Part shown: positions 16,708 to 24,581 of the stretch, piece after piece
How the letters are laid out: each line of letters begins with the position of its first letter
How positions within the stretch are numbered: the stretch's first letter is position 1
Assembly (NCBI RefSeq): GCF_000248055.1
Contig: NZ_BAFC01000131.1
Location: 1 to 37,750, forward strand
Length of the DNA: 37,750 nucleotides
Origin: Gordonia sputi NBRC 100414
GTDB taxonomy: Bacteria; Actinomycetota; Actinomycetes; Mycobacteriales; Mycobacteriaceae
Direction: 5' to 3'
Notes under the pieces: generated by a model
Database searches by the model: none
What the model saw: the letters and a program-made list of their open reading frames with translations, nothing else
What the model was told of the DNA's origin: nothing
Made by a program: the position numbers and the translations under genes

Positions 16708-18620
16708 ACTCAACGTCTCCGGGCAGCACTCCGCCTGCTGCTCGGAGCTCCCGTCGGCGAACTGCGTGCGGTAGAGCTGCGCGTATCTTCCGTTGGCCGC
16801 CAACAGTGTTCGGTGATCACCACGTTCGACGACGCGCCCCGCTTCGATCACCACGATCTGGTCGGCGGCACGGATCGTCGACAACCGGTGCGCGATGACG
16901 ATCGACGTCCGCCCCTCCAACGCCTCTGCCAAGGCTTCCTGAACCGCGGCCTCCGACGTCGAGTCCAGGTGTGCGGTCGCTTCGTCGAGGATCACCACGG
17001 CGGGGTGTGCCAATAGGAGTCGCGCGATGGTCATGCGCTGACGTTCGCCGCCCGACAGTCGGTACCCGCGTTCGCCGACGATCGTGTCGAGGCCGTCGGG
17101 CAGACTCGCGACCAACTCGTCGAGGCGTGCGCGTCGGAGTGCGTCCCAGATCGCATCGTCGGATGCATCGGGTTGAGCCAGAACGAGATTCGCGCGGACG
17201 GTGTCATGGAATAGATGTCCGTCTTGGGTCACCAATCCGACACTCCGGTGCACCGATTCGCTGCGCAGGTCTCGCACGTCGACGCCGTTGAGACGGATGG
17301 CGCCCTCGTCGACGTCGTACAGGCGGGTGGCCAGACTCGCGATCGTCGACTTGCCCGCGCCGGAACTGCCCACCAGCGCGACCATCGAGCCCGCCGGGAC
17401 GTCGATGTCGACGTCGTGCAGCACCTGAGTCCCACCCCGACTGTCCAGTTGCGCAACCTCTTCCAGCGAGGCGAGTGAGACCTTGTCGGCGGAGGGATAG
17501 CCGAAGGAGACGTGGTCGAATCGCACGCTCACACCGTCGTCGGCGTCGGGAACGTCGGTGGCGTCGGGCTTGTCGTCGATCAGGGGTGCGAGGTCGAGTA
17601 CCTCGAAGACCCGCTCGAAACTGACTAGCGCACTCATGATTTCGACTCGTGCGTTGGCGAGCGCCGTGAGTGGCGCATACATGCGGGTCAGTAAAAGTGC
17701 CAGTGCCACAACGGCTCCCGCCGAGAGATGCTGATGCACCGCGAGCCAGCCGCCGAGTCCGTAGACGAGCGCGAGAGCCAACGCCGACACCAACGTCAGT
17801 GCGGTGATGAACACACCCTGCAGCATGGCCCGTCGCACACCGATGTCGCGGACTCTGTCTGCGCGCGTGGCGAATTCACGACTCTCCAACGTCGGACTGC
17901 CGAACAGCTTCACCAACGTCGCGCCCGGTGCCGAGAAGCGTTCCGTCATCTGCGTCGACATCCGCGCGTTGTGCTCGGCGGCTTCATGGACAGGGCGGCC
18001 ATCCGTCGAGCCATGCGTCGTGCGGGAATCACGAAGACAGGCAACAGAACCAACGCCAACAGCGTGATCTGCCAGCTGATCGCGAACATCACGCCGAGTG
18101 TCAACGCCAGCGTCACGATATTGGACACCACACCCGAAAGAGTGTCGCTGAACGCACGTTGCGCGCCGATGACGTCGTTGTTGAGTCGACTGTCGAGCGC
18201 GCCGGTTCGGGTACGAGTGAAGAAGGCGACGGGCATCTTCTGGACATGGTCGAAGACCGAGCGACGCAGATCCAGGATCAACCCCTCGCCGATGTGCGCC
18301 GACAACCAGCGCGTGCCGATTCCCGCGGCCGCCTCGGCGACGGCGATCAGCGCGATCAACACTGCGAGTCCGACGATCGTCCCGCCCGACCCGCCCTCAC
18401 TGATCAGATTGACCACGCGCCCGGCAAGGATCGGGGTCACGACCGTCAGCACCGCGGTGCACACCGACAGCGCGAGGAACACGCCGATACGGGCGCGGTG
18501 TGGGCGCGCGAAGGTCATGATGCGACGCAGCGTGCTGCGCCGGTCACCGCGCAGCCGCTTGCGCGACGGCGAGTTCGACGACTTGTACATCATGTCCCAG
18601 GCGACGGACTGCATACTCAT
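16702..18620 (-). pseudogene. ABC exporter (fused permease-ATPase) broken by a one-base frameshift
   Basis: The reading is split in two frames. From ATG 18620 it runs through an ABC-exporter membrane domain (FARPHRARIGVFLALS, MPVAFFTRTRTGALDSRLNND, ARRMARRMAALSM), then shifts into KPPSTTRG and stops about 15 residues on. The other frame resumes with AEHNARMSTQMTERFSAPGA and continues through the ATPase: Walker A VGSSGAGKST, signature LSGGERQRMT, Walker B VVILDEATAHLD. One missing base near 17985 (TTCATGG where TTCCATGG would read LSMEAAEHNAR) explains the break. With it restored the gene would be 1920 bases, 639 residues, a normal single-chain exporter. Whether this is a true mutation or a sequence error cannot be told here. 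Substrate unknown. Confidence 0.82.
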
Positions 18621-18744
18621 GACGTCCAGGGTAGAAGCTAAAGTTAGGTTTAAGTCCAGCCGAGCGTTGCGCTCATAGCGGACGGGCGTATGCGTGGGCA
18701 TCGGAGAGCGCTGCTTGTCATACGCACACGCGAGAATGTGGGTC

Positions 18745-19260
18745 ATGGCCAAGATTTATCCGATCAACGACTGGAACTCGATGCTCGCGTGGGTCGCCGA
18801 ATCCCTCGACGACCAGCCGCCCGGCCTCGAGTTCAGTCTCGGGCCCAATGACGTCCAATTGGCCGATGACTGGGACGAGTTGGAGGCTGAGGTCGAAGAG
18901 GACGATCTCGACATCGACGACGAGGTCGACTTCGCCGCGCCAGACGCCGTCTGTGTGCAGGTCTATGTCCTGACTGACGGCATTTTTCTGGTGCGGAGGT
19001 CACGCACTGCGCTGCGGACACTGCGCTTCGTCGACCACGACGCGTCGTCGATGCCCATCGACATCTGGCAGGACGACGATCCGTTCGACGACTGCACCGA
19101 CGGATACCTCTACACGCGCGATCGGCTACTCGCCGCCGAGGCGTGCATCAGTTGGTTCCGTGACAACTACGAGGCGCCTGATCGGACCGACCTCGGCTGT
19201 CACTACAGCTACGCCGTCGAACTCCCCCGCGGGCGGTCCGCCGACGCGATCACCCCGTGA
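18745..19260 (+). CDS. Acidic protein of unknown function
   Basis: A 171-residue cytoplasmic protein starting MAKIYPINDWNSMLAWVAESL. The centre is strongly acidic (ELEAEVEEDDLDIDDEVDF) and the rest is mixed alpha/beta (CVQVYVLTDGIFLVRRSRTALRTL, YTRDRLLAAEACISWFRDNY). I do not recognise the family. The ATG at 18745 fits the conserved-looking MAKIYPI start; an ATG nine bases upstream in the same frame (18736) is also possible. It is divergent from the broken exporter gene, and its last 11 bases overlap the 3' end of the convergent esterase gene. Confidence 0.62.
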   Translation: MAKIYPINDWNSMLAWVAESLDDQPPGLEFSLGPNDVQLADDWDELEAEVEEDDLDIDDEVDFAAPDAVCVQVYVLTDGIFLVRRSRTALRTLRFVDHDASSMPIDIWQDDDPFDDCTDGYLYTRDRLLAAEACISWFRDNYEAPDRTDLGCHYSYAVELPRGRSADAITP

Positions 19261-20143
19261 GCCGCGCGCTGAGCCAACCCGCGACGTCACTGCGCGCCAC
19301 CGCGGCCGTCGGCGTCGAGTGGTGCGTGAAGCCGTGTGGCGACGCGGGGTACACACGCAGCTCGACCTCGTTTCCCGCATCCGCGAGCCGCGTCGCCATG
19401 GCGCGGTTGTCGTCGACGAGGATGTCGTCGGAGCCGACGACGAGCAAGGCCGGCGGTAGGTCGTGAAGGTCGCCGAAGATCGGCGAGATGTCGGGCGGTG
19501 TCCGATCGTCGACGTGGCCGAGGTAGGCGTCGAGGAAGTACTCGTCGGCGATCATTCTGCCCGCGGGCGTCGTCGTGCTCAGGTCGTAGGTGCCGAACTG
19601 CAATGCAGCGCCGCAGAATCGGTGTGCAAGCCCGGCGTCACGCAGGCGAAGCAGAGTGGTCATCGCCAGTGTCGAGCCCGCCGAGAAGCCCATGAGTGCC
19701 AGTCGGTCAGTGCCGAATTCCTCTGGCGCGTAATCGATCAGCCACCGCGCGGCGACTTCGCAATCATCGAGTGCTGCGGGCCAAGGGTTTTCGGGAGCAA
19801 GGCGGTAGTCGACGCCGATGACCGCGACGCCGAGGCCATCGGCAAGCTCACGATTCCACACGTCGTCGTAGGCGGCCGAACCGAAGTAGAAGCCTCCGCC
19901 GTGCAGACTCAGGATCGCTCCGCGCGGCGGCTCGGTCGGCGTGATGACCCGCACCGGCACCGACCGTCCCGCGAATTCGGCGATGAGGTCGACGGCTTCC
20001 GGGTCGCGCGGTGCAGGACGCTCCGCGCGCTGCTCGCGAAGCCGATAAACCTCGACGTCGCTCTGGGGCCCACGCTTCGTGCGGCGCGGGTCGAGTTGTG
20101 TGGGATCCACGGGTACAAAAATGTACCCGTGGATCCCACACAA
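19250..20143 (-). CDS. Alpha/beta-hydrolase esterase/lipase, HSL family
   Basis: A 297-residue hydrolase of the alpha/beta-hydrolase-3 group. Numbered from the TTG at 20143: oxyanion motif HGGGFYFG (His81), nucleophile Ser154 in GFSAGS, acid Asp240 in GSDDIL, base His270 in SPHGFTHH. No signal peptide. The start is uncertain. TTG 20143 has AGGT eight bases upstream, but its first codons lie in a perfect 24-bp-arm hairpin, and the GTG at 20110 inside the hairpin has no ribosome site. Either way the catalytic domain is complete. It is divergent from fgd and overlaps the convergent acidic-protein gene by 11 bases. Confidence 0.82.
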   Translation of the reverse strand: MCGIHGYIFVPVDPTQLDPRRTKRGPQSDVEVYRLREQRAERPAPRDPEAVDLIAEFAGRSVPVRVITPTEPPRGAILSLHGGGFYFGSAAYDDVWNRELADGLGVAVIGVDYRLAPENPWPAALDDCEVAARWLIDYAPEEFGTDRLALMGFSAGSTLAMTTLLRLRDAGLAHRFCGAALQFGTYDLSTTTPAGRMIADEYFLDAYLGHVDDRTPPDISPIFGDLHDLPPALLVVGSDDILVDDNRAMATRLADAGNEVELRVYPASPHGFTHHSTPTAAVARSDVAGWLSARLTG

Positions 20144-20145
20144 CT
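20094..20145. repeat. Perfect hairpin with 24-bp arms and AAAA loop
   Basis: Bases 20094-20117 and 20122-20145 are exact reverse complements, with a loop of four A. The core is GGATCCAC-GGGTACA / TGTACCC-GTGGATCC. It covers the start of the esterase gene and lies 62 bases upstream of the fgd start. No T-run follows on either strand, so it does not look like an ordinary terminator. Confidence 0.9.
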
Positions 20146-20207
20146 GTCGGACCTGTTCCCTGAGTACGTTGGATCACATAGATGGTCGTCGGCAGTGAGG
20201 TGAAGGC

Positions 20208-21230
20208 ATGGCACAGCAACTCAAGCTCGGATACAAGGCCTCGGCGGAGCAGTTCGCGCCCCGTGAGCTGGTGGAGATCGCCGTGGCGGCCGAGGAACAC
20301 GGCATGGACTCGGTCGCCGTCAGCGACCATTTCCAACCGTGGCGCCACAACGGCGGCCACGCGCCGTTCTCCTTGTCGTGGATGGCTGCGGTCGGCGAGC
20401 GCACCAAGCGCGTACAGATCGGCACGTCGGTCCTGACCCCGACCTTCCGCTACAACCCCGCCGTCATCGCGCAGGCGTTCGCGACGATGGGCTGCCTCTA
20501 TCCCGACCGCATCATGCTCGGCGTCGGCACGGGCGAGGCGCTCAACGAGTACGCCACCGGATTCCAGGGCGAATGGCCCGACTTCAAGGAGCGCTTCGCT
20601 CGTCTCCGTGAGGCCATCAAGCTCATGCGCGAGCTGTGGACCGGCGAGGAGGTGACCTTCGAGGGGGAGTACTACCACACCAAGGGCGCCTACATGTACG
20701 ACCTGCCCGAGCATCAGATCCCGGTCTACGTGGCCGCGGGCGGACCGGTCGTCGCACGGTATGCGGGCCGCTCGGGCGACGGCTTCATCTGTACGTCCGG
20801 TAAGGGCCCCGAGCTCTACACCGAGAAGCTCATTCCGGCTGTTCGTGAGGGTGCGGAGAAGGTCGACCGGAACTTCGCCGAGATCGACCGCATGATCGAG
20901 ATCAAGATTTCGTACGACCCCGATCCTGAACTCGCACTGGAGAATTGCCGCTTCTGGGCGCCGCTGTCACTGACCGCCGACCAGAAGAACAGCGTCAACA
21001 GCTCGACCGAGATGGAACGCCTTGCCGACGAACTGCCCATCGAGCAGGTCGCCAAGCGGTGGATCGTCGCATCCGACCCCGACGAGGCCGTCGAAAAGGT
21101 CAAGTTCTACACCGACGCCGGACTCAACCACCTGGTCTTCCACGCGCCCGGCCACGATCAGCAGCGCTTCCTCGACAACTTCGAGAAGGACCTCGCCCCG
21201 CGGCTGCGCAAGCTGTCCGTCGCCGATTAG
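20208..21230 (+). CDS. fgd: F420-dependent glucose-6-phosphate dehydrogenase
   Basis: A 340-residue luciferase-like TIM-barrel enzyme that oxidises glucose-6-phosphate to 6-phosphogluconolactone and reduces cofactor F420, supplying F420H2 to the cell's reductases. It is nearly collinear with M. tuberculosis FGD1 (336 residues): [27 protein letters not shown] (Asp40 and catalytic His41), [30 protein letters not shown] (Glu proton donor), [11 protein letters not shown] with the phosphate-binding Lys, and [12 protein letters not shown]. The ATG at 20208 has GAGGTGAAGG just upstream. It is transcribed alone, with a very strong terminator downstream. Confidence 0.96.
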   Translation: MAQQLKLGYKASAEQFAPRELVEIAVAAEEHGMDSVAVSDHFQPWRHNGGHAPFSLSWMAAVGERTKRVQIGTSVLTPTFRYNPAVIAQAFATMGCLYPDRIMLGVGTGEALNEYATGFQGEWPDFKERFARLREAIKLMRELWTGEEVTFEGEYYHTKGAYMYDLPEHQIPVYVAAGGPVVARYAGRSGDGFICTSGKGPELYTEKLIPAVREGAEKVDRNFAEIDRMIEIKISYDPDPELALENCRFWAPLSLTADQKNSVNSSTEMERLADELPIEQVAKRWIVASDPDEAVEKVKFYTDAGLNHLVFHAPGHDQQRFLDNFEKDLAPRLRKLSVAD

Positions 21231-21262
21231 GCCGGCGCCCAGAGGCCCTGCGCGCAGAGAAC

Positions 21263-21323
21263 CACGCGCCCTGGGCTGTTGACCTGTACCGGTACACGTC
21301 GACGGCCCAGGGCGTGTGCTTTT
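21263..21323 (+). terminator. Long-stem terminator of fgd
   Basis: Bases 21263-21290 pair with 21291-21318 in a nearly perfect stem of 28 positions, with one C-C mismatch and three or four G-T pairs, centred on TGTACCGGTACA. It is followed by CTTTTC. It begins 33 bases after the fgd stop. Confidence 0.82.
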
Positions 21324-21346
21324 CTGCGGGCCACCGGGCCCGCGCC

Positions 21347-22267
21347 TCACGCCCCGACCAGCGCGCCGTGTGTACGCCGAGCCTGCTCCCGCACCAGTTC
21401 GACGACGCGGTCGGCGGCGCGGTGCTCTCGGATCGTGTGGCGGCGTCGAATCGAAATCGCCCGGCGCGGAGTCGGTTCGGCGATCGGCACCACGCGGACC
21501 GAGTCCGGAACGTCGACAAGCGCCAGCGCGGGCACCACGGTGAGCCCGACCCCGGCGGCGACGAAGTTGATCGCGGTCAGGTAGTCGTGCGTCTCCACGC
21601 CGAAGCACGGGCTGAAACCCGCAGCGGTGCAGGCGCGCAGCAGCGCCTCGCGGCAGGGGCCGCGTGCGATGTCATTGTCGATCCAGACCTCGTCGGCCAG
21701 CTCGCGCAGCAACACGTGATCCCTTGTCGCATAAGGGGAGTCGGGTGTGACCACCGCGTGGTAGGCATCCGAGACGAGCGGTATGACGTCGAAATCGTTC
21801 GACGACGAGCTGCCGATCACGGCTGTGGGGTCGTCGATGCCGATCTCCACATCCGGTGGCGCGACGAGGGGATCGGTGATCTCGAGGAGTCGAAGGTCGA
21901 GCCGCAGCGCGGGGAACTCTCGGCGGATCTGCGCGACGACCGTCGGCATCCATTCCGCACCCGCAGACCCGAAGTAGGTGACGCGCAGCGTGCCCGCCCG
22001 CCCCTGCCGCAGATCGGCGACGAGACCCTCGAGCCGCGCGAAGTAGTCGAAGATGCCCTCGGACTCCGCCGCCAACGTTCGTCCGGCTTCGGTGGCGACG
22101 ATGCCCCGACCGTCGCGCTCGACGAGCGCGAGTCCGGTCTCGCGCTGCAGCGTCGCCAGGTGTTGGCTCACCGCGGACGGCGTGTAGCCGAGAGCCGACG
22201 CCGCGCCACCGACGGAGCCCTCCGCAACGACAGCTCGGAACACTCGCAGACGATGTGGATCGATCAT
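21347..22267 (-). CDS. LysR-family transcriptional regulator
   Basis: A 306-residue LysR regulator. The winged helix-turn-helix is at residues 1-62 (DPHRLRVFRAVVAEGSVGGA, LGYTPSAVSQHLATLQRETG, LVERDGRG), then a linker helix and a periplasmic-binding-protein-like effector domain from about residue 90 (TLRVTYFGSAGAEWMP). It is divergent from the EamA transporter, with 83 bases between starts, the classic arrangement in which a LysR protein controls its neighbour. The effector is unknown; an amino acid or other small metabolite exported by the EamA protein is a reasonable inference. ATG at 22267. Confidence 0.9.
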   Translation of the reverse strand: MIDPHRLRVFRAVVAEGSVGGAASALGYTPSAVSQHLATLQRETGLALVERDGRGIVATEAGRTLAAESEGIFDYFARLEGLVADLRQGRAGTLRVTYFGSAGAEWMPTVVAQIRREFPALRLDLRLLEITDPLVAPPDVEIGIDDPTAVIGSSSSNDFDVIPLVSDAYHAVVTPDSPYATRDHVLLRELADEVWIDNDIARGPCREALLRACTAAGFSPCFGVETHDYLTAINFVAAGVGLTVVPALALVDVPDSVRVVPIAEPTPRRAISIRRRHTIREHRAADRVVELVREQARRTHGALVGA

Positions 22268-22350
22268 GCCCGCGAATATACAGCGGTGCTCAAGAGTCGT
22301 GAAGAAATATGAACTTGTTCTGAATTGTCCTCGGGCAGATCATTAATGGC

Positions 22351-23397
22351 ATGACGCGTCGAACCCCCGATCTCGCCACCATCGCAGCCACGGTCACCGT
22401 GCTCCTGTGGGCGTCGGCCTTCATCGCCATCCGGTCGGCGGGCGAGTCGTTCTCGCCCGGTGCGCTGGCATTCGGCCGACTGGCGACCGCCGTGGTCGCG
22501 CTCGTGCCGATCGTGGTGATCATGCGACGCCGCAACGGGCTCGGACGCGGACTGCCGCCGCTGCCGCGCGGCCGTGGCCTGGTGCTGGTCATCGTGTACG
22601 GCGTCGCGTGGTTCGCGCTCTACACCGTGACGCTCAACTGGGCCGAACAGCATCTCGACGCCGGCACGGCGGCTCTGCTGGTCAACTTCGCGCCGATCCT
22701 CGTCGCGGTGTTCGCAGGACTGTTCCTCGGCGAGGGGTTCTCGCGCCGACTCCTCATCGGCATCGGGGTGGCATTCGCAGGCGTCGTGCTGATCACGGTG
22801 GGAGGGTCGGGACCGCACGCGGATTGGCTGGGCATCGCACTCGGATTGGCGGCAGCGGTCCTCTATGCGAGCGGCGTGCTGGTGCAGAAGGTCGCGCTGA
22901 CGCACATCGACGGCCTGTCGGCAACGTTCTGGGGAGTCATGGTCGGCGCGCTCGCGACCCTGCCGTTCGCTCCCGCCGCGGTGCGAGAGGTTGCCGCGGC
23001 ACCCGCCTCCGACATCACCGCGATGATCTTCCTCGGCGTCGGACCGACCGCGATCGCGTTCACCACCTGGGCGTACGCGCTGTCACGCACGAGCGCGGGC
23101 GCGATGGCAGCGACAACACTCGTCGTGCCCGCCCTGGTGATCGTGCTGTCGTGGCTGCTACTCGGCGAGGTGCCGACGCCGCTGCGGATCGTCGGAGGCG
23201 TGCTCTGCCTCGCGGGCGTGGCGATGACACGCGGGTTGATCCGCGTGCCGATGCGCAGATCGCGCGCCTCAGCCCTGAGCGTCTCGCGCGGACCCGCCGT
23301 CCAGAACAGGCCCGTCGAGAGCCAGTCAGTCGAGAGTCAGTCAGTCGAGAGTCAGTCAGTCGAGAGTCAGTTGCAGGAATGCAAGGTCGAGCCATGA
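22351..23397 (+). CDS. EamA/DMT-family transporter
   Basis: A 348-residue membrane protein with ten hydrophobic helices in two EamA halves: VTVLLWASAFIAIRSAG and LNWAEQHLDAGTAALLVNFAP in the first, GLAAAVLYASGVLVQKVALT and WAYALSRTSAGAMAATTLVV in the second. Family members export amino acids or other small metabolites. It is probably controlled by the divergent LysR gene. After the last helix and a basic loop (RMRRSRAS type), the C-terminus is a tandem pentapeptide tail (VESQS x4) coded by a 15-bp array. The last 42 bases overlap the convergent acetyltransferase gene. ATG at 22351. Confidence 0.88.
   Translation: MTRRTPDLATIAATVTVLLWASAFIAIRSAGESFSPGALAFGRLATAVVALVPIVVIMRRRNGLGRGLPPLPRGRGLVLVIVYGVAWFALYTVTLNWAEQHLDAGTAALLVNFAPILVAVFAGLFLGEGFSRRLLIGIGVAFAGVVLITVGGSGPHADWLGIALGLAAAVLYASGVLVQKVALTHIDGLSATFWGVMVGALATLPFAPAAVREVAAAPASDITAMIFLGVGPTAIAFTTWAYALSRTSAGAMAATTLVVPALVIVLSWLLLGEVPTPLRIVGGVLCLAGVAMTRGLIRVPMRRSRASALSVSRGPAVQNRPVESQSVESQSVESQSVESQLQECKVEP
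23314..23373 (+). repeat. 15-bp tandem array across the EamA/GNAT 3' overlap
   Basis: Four 15-base units (consensus GTCGAGAGTCAGTCA) start at 23314, 23329, 23344 and 23359. They code VESQS in the transporter. On the opposite strand the TCA at 23356-23358, within the third unit, is the TGA stop of the acetyltransferase gene. Confidence 0.92.
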
Positions 23398-23859
23398 CCC
23401 GAATTTGGTCCCGACCTGCGGCAACAATCCGACGCGTGTGAAGCCCAGCCGCTCGTGAATGCGGATCGACCCCTCGTTGGCGGCGTCGATGGCAGCGACC
23501 ATCACGTGGAATCCGTCGGCACGTGCACGGTCGATCAGCGCGTGCATCAGCGCCTGCCCGGTGCCTCTTCCGCGCTGATCAGATCGCACGTACACCGAAT
23601 GTTCGACGGTGTGCCGGTACCCGTCGTGAGGCCGCCACGGCCCGTAGGTGGCGTAGCCGACGACCTGCCCATCCGCCGACGAATCCTCGACCGCGACGAG
23701 CACCGGAAACCCCGCGTCCTGGCGCTGCGTCAGCCACGCCAGCCGGTTCGCGTCGTCGACGATCTGTTCGTTCCAGATCGCGGTGGTGTTCTCGACGGCG
23801 TCGTTGTAGATCGGCGTGATGCCGGGGACGTCGCCTGCGCGCGCGTCACGAATCTCCAT
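23356..23859 (-). CDS. GNAT acetyltransferase, phosphinothricin-acetyltransferase-like
   Basis: A 167-residue GNAT enzyme that transfers acetyl from acetyl-CoA to an amine. It follows the Pat/Bar pattern closely: IRDARAGDVPGITPIYNDAV, YATYGPWRPHDGY, VEHSVYVRSDQRGRGTGQAL (acetyl-CoA motif), AAIDAANEGSIRIHERLGF and FGSWLDLAFLQ. Chromosomal copies usually act on L-amino-acid analogues such as methionine sulfone or sulfoximine; that substrate is family knowledge, not shown here. The ATG at 23859 gives the family start (MEIRDA); the frame is open 18 codons upstream. The gene ends inside the 15-bp repeat array of the convergent transporter. Confidence 0.88.
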   Translation of the reverse strand: MEIRDARAGDVPGITPIYNDAVENTTAIWNEQIVDDANRLAWLTQRQDAGFPVLVAVEDSSADGQVVGYATYGPWRPHDGYRHTVEHSVYVRSDQRGRGTGQALMHALIDRARADGFHVMVAAIDAANEGSIRIHERLGFTRVGLLPQVGTKFGSWLDLAFLQLTLD

Positions 23860-23979
23860 GGGCGCCGAGCCTAGGGCATGGGTCCGCATGAGTACGCATA
23901 CGACCTCGCGCACCGCTCCGCGCAGCGAAAGTGACCGGTACCCTGCGCCGACGTCTGCCCGATTCGCTAACTTTCAAGC

Positions 23980-24528
23980 ATGGAATCGGATCGTCTTGTC
24001 GATGTGGGCGTCGGGCTGGTGTCGCGCTTCGGCGCGAAGGCGCTCAGCCTGACGTCTGTGGCCCGTCACGCCGGCGTGGCTCGGGCGACGGCTTACCGCA
24101 TGTTCGGCGGACGTGACGCGCTCGTCGCTGCCATGCTCGACCGCGAGATCGCGCTGCTGCGGGTGAAACTACGCGAATGGTCCGACACCGCCCCCGACGC
24201 CGCGGGCAAGGTGCGGGCGCAGGTGCTCGGCGTGCTGCCCCACATCCGCGAACACGAGGCGCTGCAGTACGTCCTCCGTCAGGAACCGGAGGAGATCGTG
24301 CGCGCGCTGGTCGCGACCAACGACGACGACGGACCCGACCTGATCGAGAAGATCGTCGACGCCACGCTGCCCGACGTCGCGCCGCAGGTGCAGGCCGAAC
24401 TATCCCCCGATGCGCGCGGCGCCGCCGAGTTCATGGTCCGCATCATCTATTCGCTGATGCTGGTTCCCGACAGCAGCCTCACCGATGAACAGATCGCCGG
24501 CCTGATCGTTCGGGCAATCGTCACCTGA
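23980..24528 (+). CDS. TetR-family transcriptional regulator
   Basis: A 182-residue TetR protein. The N-terminal helix-turn-helix is clear (GAKALSLTSVARHAGVARAT followed by AYRMFGGRDAL), residues 18-60. The rest is an all-helical ligand-binding domain with no recognised signature. The ATG at 23980 has a weak ribosome site. It is divergent from the acetyltransferase gene and ends 53 bases before pta; its target is unknown, the nearest candidates being its own promoter and the acetyltransferase. Confidence 0.85.
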   Translation: MESDRLVDVGVGLVSRFGAKALSLTSVARHAGVARATAYRMFGGRDALVAAMLDREIALLRVKLREWSDTAPDAAGKVRAQVLGVLPHIREHEALQYVLRQEPEEIVRALVATNDDDGPDLIEKIVDATLPDVAPQVQAELSPDARGAAEFMVRIIYSLMLVPDSSLTDEQIAGLIVRAIVT

Positions 24529-24581
24529 CCGGGCCACCTCACCCGCGACGCGCGGTGGTGGCACCAACTACGCTGACCACT

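Noticed and set aside
18639..18656. Possible IdeR/DtxR iron box (TTAGGTTTAAG) upstream of the ABC exporter
   Set aside because: Only one half-site matches TTAGGTTAG; the second half is absent, so iron control is not supported.
21326..21343. Second small hairpin (GCGGGCC / GGCCCGC) next to the fgd terminator
   Set aside because: It is a short GC stem without a T-run on either strand and could be chance in this base composition.
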